A DNA stretch of 64,000 nt from Platanthera guangdongensis. Taxonomy: Eukaryota; Streptophyta; Magnoliopsida; Asparagales; Orchidaceae. Positions 50,758-61,310 of this stretch are shown piece after piece (the stretch's first letter is position 1; each line of letters opens with the position of its first letter). The position numbers and the translations under genes are program-made. The notes beneath the pieces are model-generated. The model was given only the letters and a program-made list of their open reading frames with translations, was not told where the DNA came from and made no database searches. The stretch covers positions 25,042,208 to 25,106,207 of the forward strand of contig CM077151.1 of NCBI GenBank assembly GCA_039583875.1, read 5' to 3'.

Positions 50758-52129
50758 CACGGGTAGTGTCCTTGAATAATCGCTAAATCAAAATACTTGA
50801 ATAAACATAATTCAAGAAATAAGATACTCACCAACGCTTTACCTTTACCCGTATCTTTTGCTGTATTATGACCATGATTATCGCGGGACGCCATCCTCTT
50901 TTGTCCGAAGTCGTGGAAACCACTCAAAGAATGCATATAATTCGGGTTGCGTCTCGTTTTACTCATAGGATAACACGAAAGGATAATATGGAAGTATAAC
51001 TTGGCGAGTCGAAATCGAGAAACCTGGGACGTTTAGCCCTCAATTAGTGTTGGACAACAATATAACTTGAATGGGCCAAACCAGCCCCTAAATGGACTTC
51101 CCGTCCTCTTTACCGGCTGTCCAACAACTAATCAGCACAATCAGCAGCGAAAAGTAGCTCAAAATTAGTATTAATTGACCACAAAACAGCCATTAACCAG
51201 TTATCGAAAACAGCCCCAACTCTGTGCGTAAATCAGTCATAAACCAGCACAAATCAGCCATATTGAGGAGTAAGTACAACAGTAATCTCAACAATGACGT
51301 CTAAAACAAGAATTAGAAGAGGAGGAGAAGCATGCTTACAGCGGGAGAGGAAGGAAGAAGGATGTTACGCAACCGATCCTTGACGGATCGCCGGAGTGTA
51401 GCAAACTCCTTCCTAGAACTCCAAAGTAGCTCAGCTCAGTCCAGTCAAGGGCACCAGGAGGAAAGAAGAGGAAGTTTGGGAGCAGCAGCCAAGAGGAACA
51501 ACAACTGGGCAGCAAGCAGTCTTGGGAGCAACAGATAAGGTAGTGTTGTAGCAAGACAGCAGAGTATAGCAGTTCGGGCAGCAAGGAAGTAATAGAGGAG
51601 AGGGAGAGCAGGTGGATGAGGAGAGGCAAAATTTCTCCTAGTTTTATTAACTCAGCTAGGTGTCACGCTACCAACCGCCAAGTGTCCAAATGCAAGCCAA
51701 ATGTCAAACCTCAAATGTCAACATACCATCCAACACAAGCCAAATTTCAGCCAGCAAACATATCTAACATTCAGCCAGCACAGCCAGCTCACACCTCAGC
51801 CAGCCTTATCCATTTTTCCATATCCAATATCCAGCAAAACAACCAGCCCACCATTAAAGGCAGCAAGCCCGGCCAGCCCATATAAGGATATAAGCTTACT
51901 AACATGTCAACCAACAAGTAGCCAGCCCACATAAACCAGAAAATCAAATGAAATAAGTGAAACGGAAAAATGTTATTGGCACTCCCACAAATCAAATCAA
52001 CTGAATGCGCAAAAAAAAAAGAAAAATCTTGAGAAAAATAAAGTATCGTACTGCTTTTAAGTTATCATCATTGGGGATTGTAAAAATCAAACATTATAAC
52101 ATGCGGTGCGCCATATTTGGTTCGTCACA
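50758..52129 (-). repeat. Right arm of palindrome: 3' LTR of minus-strand gypsy
   Basis: On the minus strand it starts TGTGACGAACCAAATATGGC directly after the polypurine region of the gypsy at 52130-52815. The minus strand runs LTR inward to the centre at 50757. Confidence 0.9.
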
Positions 52130-52197
52130 ATTCATCCCTCCTTAAAAGGAGTTTTCGTCCTCGAAAACATAACTATATGCAGATAACCCAGATAAAA
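52130..52197 (-). other. Gypsy pol end and polypurine tract joined to gag
   Basis: The minus strand reads TTTTCGAGGACGAAAACTCC then TTTTAAGGAGGGATGAAT before the LTR. The words FEDENSF and AAGGAGGGA are typical for the end of plant gypsy pol and its polypurine tract. Gag (52198-52815) is directly upstream, so nearly all of pol is missing. Confidence 0.78.
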
Positions 52198-52815
52198 TTA
52201 TTTCTTGCGATAGGGTTCTAAATTAAAGGCTCGGGGCATAATCATGCGTTCTTCTGGTACTTCAGGAGGAGGAGCTGGAGTCTGAACAGGAGCGGAAGTA
52301 GCTAAAGGTGCAGGTGTCGGTGCGGGTGTCGATGCTAGAGACTCGGCATACATTTGATATAGTTGAGGTGGCACCAAAAGTGGAGGTCCTTGTGTACTCG
52401 AGGCCTTGTTTAAAAGTTTTGGACAATTCTTTTTTGTGTGTCCCGGTTGACGGCAATAGTAGCAAGCACCAAGCAAACACTCTCCTCGATGAAAACGACC
52501 ACACTTCGCACACTTTGTCTCTGTTACCTGAGTTGGATTGCTGATTGACGGAATAACTTGTAATGCCTTTGTATCTCGGCTGCCTTGTACTTCGTTTTGG
52601 GTTGGAGTTTCAGTTACTTTTCTTTTCCCATTATCGCGAGACTTTTGCGATTTGCTTTGATCAATTTCTACCAGTCTTGCTCGCTCGACTAACTTTCCGT
52701 ATTCGAGAATATCCAGGGGTACTAGCAAATTACGTGTTGAAGCCAGGAAATTCCTAACCTCAGAAATCGGATCAAAGCTGCCTAAGGTTACTGGCTCAGA
52801 AGCTAGATCGGACGG
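52198..52815 (-). pseudogene. Ty3/gypsy gag C-terminus with two zinc knuckles
   Basis: The minus strand reads EPVTLGSFDPISEVRNFLAS, LVPLDILEYGKLVERARLVE, then CAKCGRFHRGEC and the classical knuckle CYYCRQPGHTKKNC, ending in a Pro-rich tail and a stop at 52198. The N-terminal part is missing where the Tat LTR begins (about 52860). The frame is open over its visible length. With pol missing, the element was non-autonomous before or after being cut. Confidence 0.88.
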
Positions 52816-52859
52816 CTAGGGTGGCCAGAAAAAAGGAACAGGTCAAACAGGACCCCAGA

Positions 52860-53348
52860 TGTTGCGGCAGGAAGGATCCACCACGTACCCGGATGCTCGT
52901 AAGGAGCAACCCCTTCTCAACCAAGAATGACCGAACTGGATACGAGAGAGGCTATCTGGCAAGGTCGCAAAGTCGCGAGTTGCTCTAAGGAAAAGGAATC
53001 CGAAGAATTAGCCAATATCTTGAAACGCGCGAGTATCCTGCTCCGGATTTTCGGTCCTCACTCTCGTACCCCTGGGGTCCTATTTATAGGCCAAGGCAGG
53101 GGGAGGGGGGGGGTCTTATTTATACCCCACCCCCTGGCGACCAGGTGACTTCCAGAGGAACTCGCACGGGCTGGGCGAGTACCTCGCCTAGTCGCCTACC
53201 TGGCGAGTATGCGAGGGGAGCTCGTCTATACTCGCCCGGCCTTCCGCGATCTTGAATGTTGACTTTGACTCCTGTGGTGACTTGTTGACCTTGACTCCTA
53301 CTGACTTGGCTGTGGTAGGACCCGCTCTCGACAAATACGGGTTGTACA
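52860..53348 (-). repeat. 3' LTR of Tat element
   Basis: The right edge ACGGGTTGTACA at 53348 is followed by CAATCCCCGCTCTTTCAGAG, the complement of the polypurine tract. The left edge TGTTGCGGCAGG at 52860 is chosen as the nearest TG and is less certain. A minus-strand TATAAATA lies at 53081-53088. Numerous GCGAGT/ACTCGC words are shared with the rest of the element. Confidence 0.75.
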
Positions 53349-53467
53349 CAATCCCCGCTCTTTCAGAGCGACATCGGAGCTCAGAAAGAAACATCCAACA
53401 CTTATTCGGCGAGCTATACTGCCGAGTTTCTGGGTTGCTCGCCCTTTTTTGGCCATCAGCCGATCTC

Positions 53468-53475
53468 TATAAATA
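53468..53475 (+). promoter_or_regulatory. TATA box of antisense gene A
   Basis: TATAAATA 44 bp before the ATG at 53520, in a context CTCTATAAATAGGGGG. Transcription would run opposite to the retrotransposon. Confidence 0.72.
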
Positions 53476-53519
53476 GGGGGGGCCTAGTTCTATAGTCGGT
53501 TCTTCATAACTCGCTCATA

Positions 53520-55219
53520 ATGTCAAACGCAGAGAAGATTCTTCGTGACAGTCTTGTTGCGTTGACGAGCGTCATTGGAGTCGCCAAACCAAAGCGACCG
53601 CGCGAAGGGGATGCCGCCGCCGACTCACCTCCCCTCAAGAGAAAAAAGGTAAAGAAGTCCAAGAATAAACCCGCCTCTGGCGATGATTCCTCGCGGACGC
53701 CCCTTTCTCGCCCTGCACCCCCCACCAGTAACCCTGTGCTCTCTACCAGCACGCAGCAGCTGCTTAGCGACTTGGGACTCGACGACATTCCCAATGTCGT
53801 CGTTTCTGATGCGAGTCTCCTCGACTTGCTCAACATCCCCGAGCTCGCCACTTCCACGGCCCCGGAACTCGCCTCTACTTTGGCGTCTCAGCAGGTGGAA
53901 GTCATCGACCTGCGAGGTTGTTTTTTTGCCTAGACGATTTCCCATTCTGACGGTTCTTTCTATTGCTTGCTAACGGGGCCGTGATACTCGCAGATTCTCC
54001 CACGGAGGGTTTGGGCGCGGCTTTGAATGTCGCCCTGTTGAGCTCCGTGCCGCTTGTCGCCCTTCCCGCCGGGAGGCAAGTGAAGACCGCGCACACAGTG
54101 CGAATAAATATCGGTTCCAAAAAGACGGTCGAGGCCTCAGTTCCCTCTGCGAGCAAGGAACCGTCGTCGAAGAATCCTTCACTGGGGAAGACGATGGAGA
54201 GCCAGGGTCTCCCGGCGAGCTCTGAGTTGCCTGCGAGAAGTTCGGCCCTGCTCGCCGCGAGTTCTGCGCTGCCCCCGGCGAGGTCTTCTCTATTTGAGGC
54301 GAGCTCCTCTTTACCCCCGCCGCCGCCGCTTACCAACATCGCCACCATCCAGTCAGTGACCGCACCCTTGCCGCCGTCGCCGCCTGTGATCCCGCCTCCT
54401 CAAGTTACCACGACGCGACTTCCTCCGCCTCCTCCGCTGAGGAATCCTCCGCCACCGGCGAGTTCATCGCTCCCTCCGCCTTCTACATCACATCCCGCGG
54501 GTGTGAAGCCGGTCAAGCCGCGGCCGAGCTACTTCTCGTCAAGGAACGTGGACCTTGGACAAGGGGGGCGTGGGCGAGGCAAGGCAGCCGAGCTCGCCGG
54601 CGGGCCATCGCCAAACCGGCGAGATGAGCCAGCGCGCGGATCCCCCTCTCGCCGATCTAGATCTCCCCGCCGATCTAGGTCCCCTCGCAGCGGTATGTAT
54701 TGCTATTGATGTACACTTGACGGTTGTATATCTTTGTCTAATTCCGGCGGCTTTTGTTTGATGTCAGATCGGTCGGCGACTCCAGGGGCGGAATTCATCG
54801 ACGCCATGGGTCTACCGGGCATGGAATATCGTCGTGCGGCTGCTTGCGCCTACATAGAGCTGGAGAACAAGTTTGACCAGCTGGCGATCTGCGAGCCTCA
54901 TCGCCGAATATCATCGTCGGAAGTGCGGATGGCGAAAATGGAGGAGCTCAAGAGTACGCTGGAGAGCTATGAATCCCGCTTCCACATGGTAAGGGAGAAC
55001 GATCGTCAGCTGGCGATTAACAATCATCGCCTCCAGCTCGTTCTTGAAGAGGTCGGCATGCGGGCGAGTATGGGCTCTGTTGGCAGGTTGTCGAGGATGG
55101 AGGAGCAGCTGCGGCTCGACGATGACGCGATAGCGGTGGCGACGGAGCATTTTCGGCGAGCACGCGAGATGGATTGGGCCGGGCGACATCCACATCCCCC
55201 AGAGAGGCCTAGGCCTTAG
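53520..55219 (+). CDS. Antisense gene A of Tat element, 515 aa, three exons
   Basis: Proposed exons 53520-53916, 53994-54692 and 54768-55219. The introns have GT-AG ends (donor GAG/GTTGTT, acceptor CTCGCAG; donor AGCG/GTATGT, acceptor GATGTCAG) and both split a codon after its first base, so all exons join in one open frame. The protein has a basic nuclear-localisation-like LKRKKVKKSKNK (residues 39-50), a long Pro/Ser/Ala-rich middle, an RS-like SPSRRSRSPRRSRSPRS (about 348-364), and a C-terminal helical region with coiled-coil character (ENKFDQLAICEPHRR to RMEEQLRLDDDAIAVATEHF). No enzyme motif. Possibly a nuclear nucleic-acid-associated protein. Function unknown. Confidence 0.72.
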
Positions 55220-55476
55220 GAGTTTCTTTTTTTCTTTTATTTGGAACTCGCCCACTGCGGCTTTAATAGACTTATCAATTGTAATAAGCGAGTTAGAATC
55301 TCGCGTCCGTATTATATTATCTTCTTCTTCTTTGCTGTTTTGCGTGATAGCTTGTCTGGTTTGCCGAGTTCATCTTGCAGGTCGCGATAATGCTTCAATG
55401 GAGCCGGTTTCCTCGTTACTACGCGACTTTGTCTAATACTCGCCGCAAGGAGGATATACCCCCCCCCCCTGGCGCC

Positions 55477-55484
55477 TATAAATA
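55477..55484 (+). promoter_or_regulatory. TATA box of antisense gene B
   Basis: TATAAATA in CGCCTATAAATAGAGG, 139 bp before the ATG at 55616 and 258 bp after the stop of gene A. It resembles the TATA context of gene A, so the two genes appear to have separate promoters. Confidence 0.72.
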
Positions 55485-55615
55485 GAGGAGGTAGGTAGGG
55501 CGTAAGTACGTTGTTGCGCTTTTGACCCCCTGCCCGCGAGTATCAGTTACTGCTCGCGTTCCGCGACTTTACTTTGTTCCTCGCAACCCTTCTTTTCTTT
55601 TTAGCAACTCGCAGG

Positions 55616-57558
55616 ATGGTTGGAGACGACGCGAGTGCTCGCCGCCAAGCCCATGCCGCCAACTTCGCGGATGCGGCTTTTAAGAAGTCGACCACCACTG
55701 TGCGCGACTTAGAAAATTTTAGGGAAAGACTCCTTCCCGAGGGATACTCGGCTAGACTCCCGGACCGTCGTGAGCGACTAAACACTTTTATCGACGGTGC
55801 GCTGGTCCTTCCTCTTCGCCACTTCGACGCTGGCCTGCGACTTCCGTTATGGCCGGAGTATTGTGACATCCTACGATACTTCGGCATAGTTCCTGCGCAA
55901 ATCAACCCCAACGGCGTCGCCATCATCATGGGGTTTCTTTGTTACCTGCGCGAGGAGAGGATCATCTTCGATCTCTCCGTATTCCGCAAGATATTCGCCT
56001 TCCTCGCGACTTCCGAGGGAGTGATTTATTTCAGCAGCCACGTCTGCACCCTGGTGGGGACGACTAACAAAGTTCATAAGTGGAGCGAGCAACTAGTCGT
56101 CGTCGATGACGACTTCGGCGACGTCCAGGGAAGGCCGCACCAGCCCGCAGACGTCGCCTTTCTTCCCCCGATACTGGAAGGCGCGCGCGAGCAGCTCGTC
56201 GACGCGTTCCGAGGTCGCCGGTTTGATGTCATCTTCTGGCGACTAAACGTCAACACGCTGCTCGAGATTCACTATAACGAAGGTAAATATTAGCAAGGAA
56301 TGTCGGTAGCATACTCGCCGCAATAATCGCCTGCTTACAATACTCGACCTTTTGTAGAACCGAACGAGCTCCCGGCGAGGCCACTTCCTCCAGCTAAAGG
56401 AGTCGCCACCTCGCTCCTTGAGCCCAACTCGCCAGCCGACATCGGCGAGAAGAAGAAACTCGCCAAGGGAAAAGGCAAAGCCAGGTCGCCGGGTCCCGCG
56501 GCCAAGAAGCAGAAAATATCGTCGCCGCACCTCGACGACCAGGACTCGCCGCTCCACGGTCGCCTTCCCCACTTCCACCCCAATTTTAACTTGGGGTTGG
56601 AAGCGGTGGATGCCTATGGTCGTCCTCTTGTAACCTGTGCACCGGACGAGCATCTGGTGACGCTGAGCACCAACCTCCCCTCTTGGGCGGAGGAGGGGGA
56701 GGATAAGGGGGAGGCCTTCGCCGTCCTCCATGCAATGTACGGGCGTGAAGACGCCGAGGCTATGCTGGATCTTAGCGAGCAGGAACTCGCCCAGCAAGCG
56801 GCTTGCTTGCTCTCCCGGGCTGTCGAGCTAAATCATTTTGCAGCGAGGAGGATGCTGGAGAGTACACAGGCCTTGAAGATCGTCAGTCAGAAGGCGATCA
56901 ATCTCGGCATGGAATCCACTCGCTGGCGAGATTATGAGGTATGTCGCCTTTACGCGCGATGTTGATGTCTCCTGAGTGCTTTGACTAACTTCGTTGTTTG
57001 TCGCAGGCTGCCGAGATGGAGACCGCCAAAAATCTTTCTGAGTACGAGGCGGAACTCGCCAAGGCTCGGGCTGATTTGGAGGCAGCCCAGATTCGCGCGG
57101 CCGAGATAGAATCTCGCCTAGCCATTCTAGAAGCCGGCGCGAGTTCCTCTGCTCCTCAGCCGCTACCGGAGAACGATCCTCATTACGTCATCAAACGATC
57201 TCGCATCCTGTGGGAAGAGAGGTCGTCCGTCCGCCGCGAGATTGCCCGTGCGGCAGGCAACGTGGTCCTCGCGAGGCTGAGGATTAGCGGGAAACTTGAC
57301 GAAGGGGAGAAGGAGTTCACGGTCGACGAACTCATCCCTGAGCTGCTCGCCGAGACGGTCTCGCCAGATCGCCGGCCTCCGACGTCGTCAGGCTCTGACA
57401 ACAGCGGTAGCAGCGGCGGCAGTAGCAGCGGTAGCAGCGGCGGCAGTAGCAGCAGCAGCGGTAGCGGCGAGGAGGAAAGCGAGGAAAGCGGCGATGAAGA
57501 GGACGCCGACATTGGAGATGAGGAATATCGGCCAGATACTGGCGACGATGAGTCCTAG
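55616..57558 (+). CDS. Antisense gene B of Tat element, 599 aa, Transposase_28-like, three exons
   Basis: Proposed exons 55616-56282, 56358-56938 and 57007-57558, with GT-AG introns (AAG/GTAAAT ... TTGTAG; GAG/GTATGT ... GTCGCAG), join without a stop. Residues about 40-180 (FIDGALVLPLRHFDAGLRLP, YCDILRYFGIVPAQINPNGV, IMGFLCYLREERIIFDLSVF, GVIYFSSHVCTLVGTTNKVH) resemble the plant putative gypsy-type transposon domain (Pfam Transposase_28). A basic KKKLAKGKGKARSPGPAAKK (254-273) may be a nuclear signal. Helical segments follow (390-470), and a Ser/Gly then Glu/Asp-rich tail (about 543-599). The domain occurs in retrotransposon-borne plant proteins; its function is unknown. An ATG-proximal start at 55574 is also in frame. 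Confidence 0.75.
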
Positions 57559-57944
57559 TTGCTCGCTGATATTCTTCATACTCGCTTGACATAGCCTCTA
57601 GAGAAATTTTTGTAACCAACACTTGTAAAATTCTTGAAATATCAATGCAAGTTTGAATTACCGCATTGTCGCCTCTTCTCTTTTTCGCATGCTGGTTAAT
57701 TGATAATATTCGCTAGGCTCGTAGGCTCGGGGAGAACGAATACTCGCGGCATGTACTCGCACGACGACATTGTTGATAGTCGCGTAGTTGATACTTGCAT
57801 GCCCGTATTAGTCCTTCGCAGCTCGCACCCTGGCACTCGCCCCGTAGCTACTCGCCAGACCATACTCGCATTTTGCTATACCATACTCGCATACTCATCG
57901 CTGCCTTCATGCCTTCTCGCCCCAATACTGCTCGCACTATCCCT
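57559..57944. other. Spacer between gene B and minisatellite
   Basis: 3' flank of gene B with AT-rich stretches that could hold polyadenylation signals, then ACTCGC-rich sequence. No gene recognised. Confidence 0.4.
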
Positions 57945-58853
57945 CCGGGAAGCTTGGTCTAACTCGATCGCACTCGAGAAGGTCTGTGGCCAATATGCAG
58001 GAGAATGGCTCGTGCGGCTACTTGGAGTTACCTGGACCTGCCACTCAAGGACTTGATCTCACTCGAGGAGGTCTGCTGCCAATATGCAGGAGAGGAGCTC
58101 GTGCAGGAACTTGGACTTACCAGGACCTGCCACTCAAGGACTTGATCCCACTCGAGGAGGTCTGCTGCCAATATGCGGAGAGTAGCTCGTGCAGGAACTT
58201 GGACTTACCAGGACCTGCCACTCAAGGACTTGATCCCACTCGAGGAGGTCTGCTGCCAATATGCAGGAGAGGAGATCGTGCAGGAACTTGGACTTACCAG
58301 GACCTGCCACTCAAGGACTTGATCCCACTCGAGGAGGTCTGCTGCCAATATGCAGGAGAGGAGCTCGTGCAGGAACTTGGACTTACCAGGACCTGCCACT
58401 CAAGGACTTGATCCCACTCGAGGAGGTCTGCTGCCAATATGCAGCAGAGGAGCTCGTGCAGAAACTTGAACTTACCAGGACCTGTCACTCAAGGACTTGA
58501 TCCCACTCGAGGAGGTCTGCTGCCAATATGCAGGAGAGGAGCTCGTGTAGGAACTTGAACTTACCAGGACCTGCCACTCAAGAACTTGATCCCACTCGAG
58601 GAGGACTGCTGCCAATATGCAGGAGAGGAGCTCGTGCAGGAACTTAGACTTACCAGGACCTGCCACTCAAGAACTTGATCCCACTCGAGGAGGTCTGCTG
58701 CCAATATGCATGAGAGGAGCTCGTGCAGGAACTTGGACTTACCAGGACCTGTCACTCAAGGACTTGATCTCACTCGAGGAGGTCTGCTGCTAATATGCAG
58801 GAGAGTAGCTTGTGCAGGAACTTGGACTTACCAGGACCTGCCACTCAAGGACT
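57945..58853. repeat. 89-bp minisatellite, about 10 copies
   Basis: The word CAATATGC recurs at 57991, 58080, 58169, 58257, 58346, 58435, 58524, 58613 and 58702, with a TAATATGC variant at 58791, so the period is 89 (once 88). A unit runs CTCGTGCAGGAACTTGGACT ... TCTGCTGCCAATATGCAGGA. The first copy is the most divergent, the central ones nearly identical. Minisatellites at this place are known from Ogre-type Tat elements. Confidence 0.95.
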
Positions 58854-58960
58854 TGAGCGTTGTTTTTCCTGTTGTTTCAAGAGTTTGAAAATGGATTAAG
58901 CGCATCTTTGAGGAAGAAGAAAACAGAAATCGAACGACGATCTCGAAGACGTCGAGTTGG

Positions 58961-59501
58961 GAGGTTGGCGTCTAACCCTGTTCCTGATAGTTCCTCCAGT
59001 CGGAGGAGAGATGCAGTCGGGGGGAGCTAGGCCGACTTGCAAAGGGGGGAGCTGATCTCGGCCATCAATGTAGAGGTCCGGTCTTACAAGGGCGCTTATA
59101 TCCCGAGACATCGTCCCATCGTCCGAACTGGGCTATCCACAGGATGGAGGCACGTTTCCCAATCCAACTGATGCGATCGTATTTAGCTCTGCCAACTGGC
59201 TATGAGCGCCGAAGTACGGGTGAGGGGCTATGTCTTTCCGAGGGTCCTCCGGGACGCACCCGCGACTAACATACTCCCTTGGGCCTATCCTGTCCCCCGT
59301 TGATGCTTCCTCCAATCCGAGAGGTTGGGGTCCAGACCTGTTCCCGCTAGTTCCTCCAGTCGGAGGAGAGATGCAGTCGGGGGTAGCTAGGCCGACATGC
59401 AAGGGGGGAGTTGATCTCGGCCGTCAATGCAGGGGTCCGGTCCTACAAGGACGCTTATATCCCGAGGCATCGTCCCATCGTCTGAACTGAGCTATCTAGG
59501 G
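58961..59501. repeat. Direct repeat, 2 x about 181 bp, offset 360
   Basis: 58961-59142 and 59321-59501 both run GAGGTTGGxGTC ... AGTTCCTCCAGTCGGAGGAG ... CTTATATCCCGAG ... GAGCTATC. Identity is about 90% by eye. They lie between the minisatellite and the end of integrase. Confidence 0.9.
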
Positions 59502-59639
59502 GGAACGAGTCGACTGCCCGCTTCTTGGATCGATCTTGAAGTAAAACCTTGAGTTCCCAGAAAGCTTGCGATAAAAAATAAGATGGACAAAAAGAATGGC
59601 TGTCATTGCATATATGTAAAAGTATGTAAACAAAGTACA

Positions 59640-61293
59640 TCACCGGCCGCTAAGGATAGAACATTTTCAGGTCATCCCCGCTCCAAATACCTCCCAGCTG
59701 CTCTCCAACCTGATTCTGGAGATAATAGCCTCCGGTGGCTAAGGCTTCTTGAATAATGTAGGGACCTTCCTAATTCGGATGCAGCTTGTCCACTGTGGCT
59801 CCCCTTCCGGCAGCGTCGACCTTCTTCATAACCAGGTCTCCGACGAGAAAATGCTTTAGGCGGACATTTTTGTCGAAGTGTCTCGCCATGCGCCGCTTGA
59901 TCTCCTCTTGGCGGATAGAAGCCAAGTCACGAAGTTCTTCCACGAAATCCATTGAGAGTCTTTGGGCGTCCTCGTTCTCTAAGCGTCATTCTTCGCCGCC
60001 GTCTCCAGCTGCTATAACTCTTGGACTCCGAACCTCGAATTCTACTGGGATGAGTGCCTCAGACCCGTGGGATAACTTGAAAGGAGTTTCCCCCGTGGCC
60101 GAGTTTGGAGTTGTCCTCAAAGCCCAGAGAACCGAGGGGAGCTGTTCCGCCCAATTGCCTTTCAAGTTGGTGACTCTCTTCTTCAGAAGGTTGATGATCA
60201 ACTTGTTGGTTGCTTCCACCTGTCCATTGCTGCGAGGATGACGCACAGAGGCGAATCGAAGATCCGTCCCTAGCTGTTTGCAGAAATCCTCTAACTCCAA
60301 ACTAGCGAACTGCGGCCCGTTGTCAGTGACGATGGCCAAGGGAATCCCGTATCTGCATGCGATCAAGTCCATTCCCCAGATGGCGAAGGGCCATGGAGCT
60401 GTGATCGAGCGAAGGTGTTGAGCTGGCTGTAGCTGGAGAGACGCGAAGAGCTGGCACTGGAGGCACTTTTTTGAGAAAGTCTCTGCATCTTTCCTAATGG
60501 TGGGCCAAAAGTATCCATGCCTTAGAATCCTTTGCTCGAGGGTCCTGGTTCCCGAGTGACTGTCGCACTCTCCTGAGTGAATCTCTTCCAGGACGCGAGG
60601 TATTTCAACCTCTGATAGGCACCGAGCCAAAGGACCTGAGATGGTTTTTCGGTAGAGTTCCCCTTCTTGGAGCAAATAGTAAGCGGCTTTGTAGCGAAAC
60701 TTCCTCTGGTCTCCTTCGCTGGCTGGTATCTGTCCCGTCGTTAGAAAAGAAATGAACGGATCCCTCCACGATGCCCTTTGCTCAATTTCCATCATCTCCC
60801 CTTCCTCGATGGACGGTCGGAAAAGCTCAGTCACGATTCCCCCAGCCCGAGGACCGTATTTGGCAAGATAGTCGGCTTCTGAATTCTCCTCTCGGGGTAC
60901 GTGCTCGACGAAGAAAGATTGAAATCCCCCGATCAGACCTTTCACTTTGATCAAGTACCGTCGCAAAATCGGGTCATTCACCTCGAACTCGCCTCTGATC
61001 TGGGAAGCAACTACCATCGAGTCGGTGAAGGCCCTGATATCTTTAATCCCCAACTCCTTGGCGAGATGCAAGCCGGCCACCATGACTTCGTACTCCGCCT
61101 GATTGTTGGTAACCGGAAAATGCATTTCAACTGCCTGCTCGATCCTGGTTCCCTGAGGGCTGACGAGCACGACTCCGGCTCCCAGAGAGTATCTGACCGA
61201 AGCACCATCCACAAACACCTTCCAGTACACTATGCTAGAAGAGCCTTCCTCTACTTCCACTTCGGCCGAGAAGTCGGCAAGGAAATCTTCCAC
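59640..61293 (-). pseudogene. Tat second RNase H (aRNH) and integrase
   Basis: The frame 61293-59986 starts with the archaeal-type RNase H (WKVFVDGASVRYSLGAGVVL, NNQAEYEVMVAGLHLAKELG, IRAFTDSMVVASQIRGEF, EENSEADYLAKYG). The integrase zinc part follows (HSGECDSHSGTRTLEQRILR, KKCLQCQLFA), then the core: GMDLI jumps straight to ACRYGIPLAIVTDNGPQFA, so roughly 45 residues between the first and second Asp are deleted; the Glu is in RSNGQVEATNKLI. After a stop at 59986-59988 the C-terminus continues (RLENEDAQRLSMDFVEELRD, HFLVGDLVMKKVDA) to another stop at 59770-59772 and ends GGIWSGDDLKMFYP near 59650. Confidence 0.93.
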
Positions 61294-61310
61294 CGCCTGT
61301 GCCTTGATTG

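Noticed and set aside
57945..58853. CRISPR-like array
   Set aside because: Regular 89-bp period but no unique spacers between short repeats. The whole unit repeats, so it is a minisatellite, and the organism is a plant.
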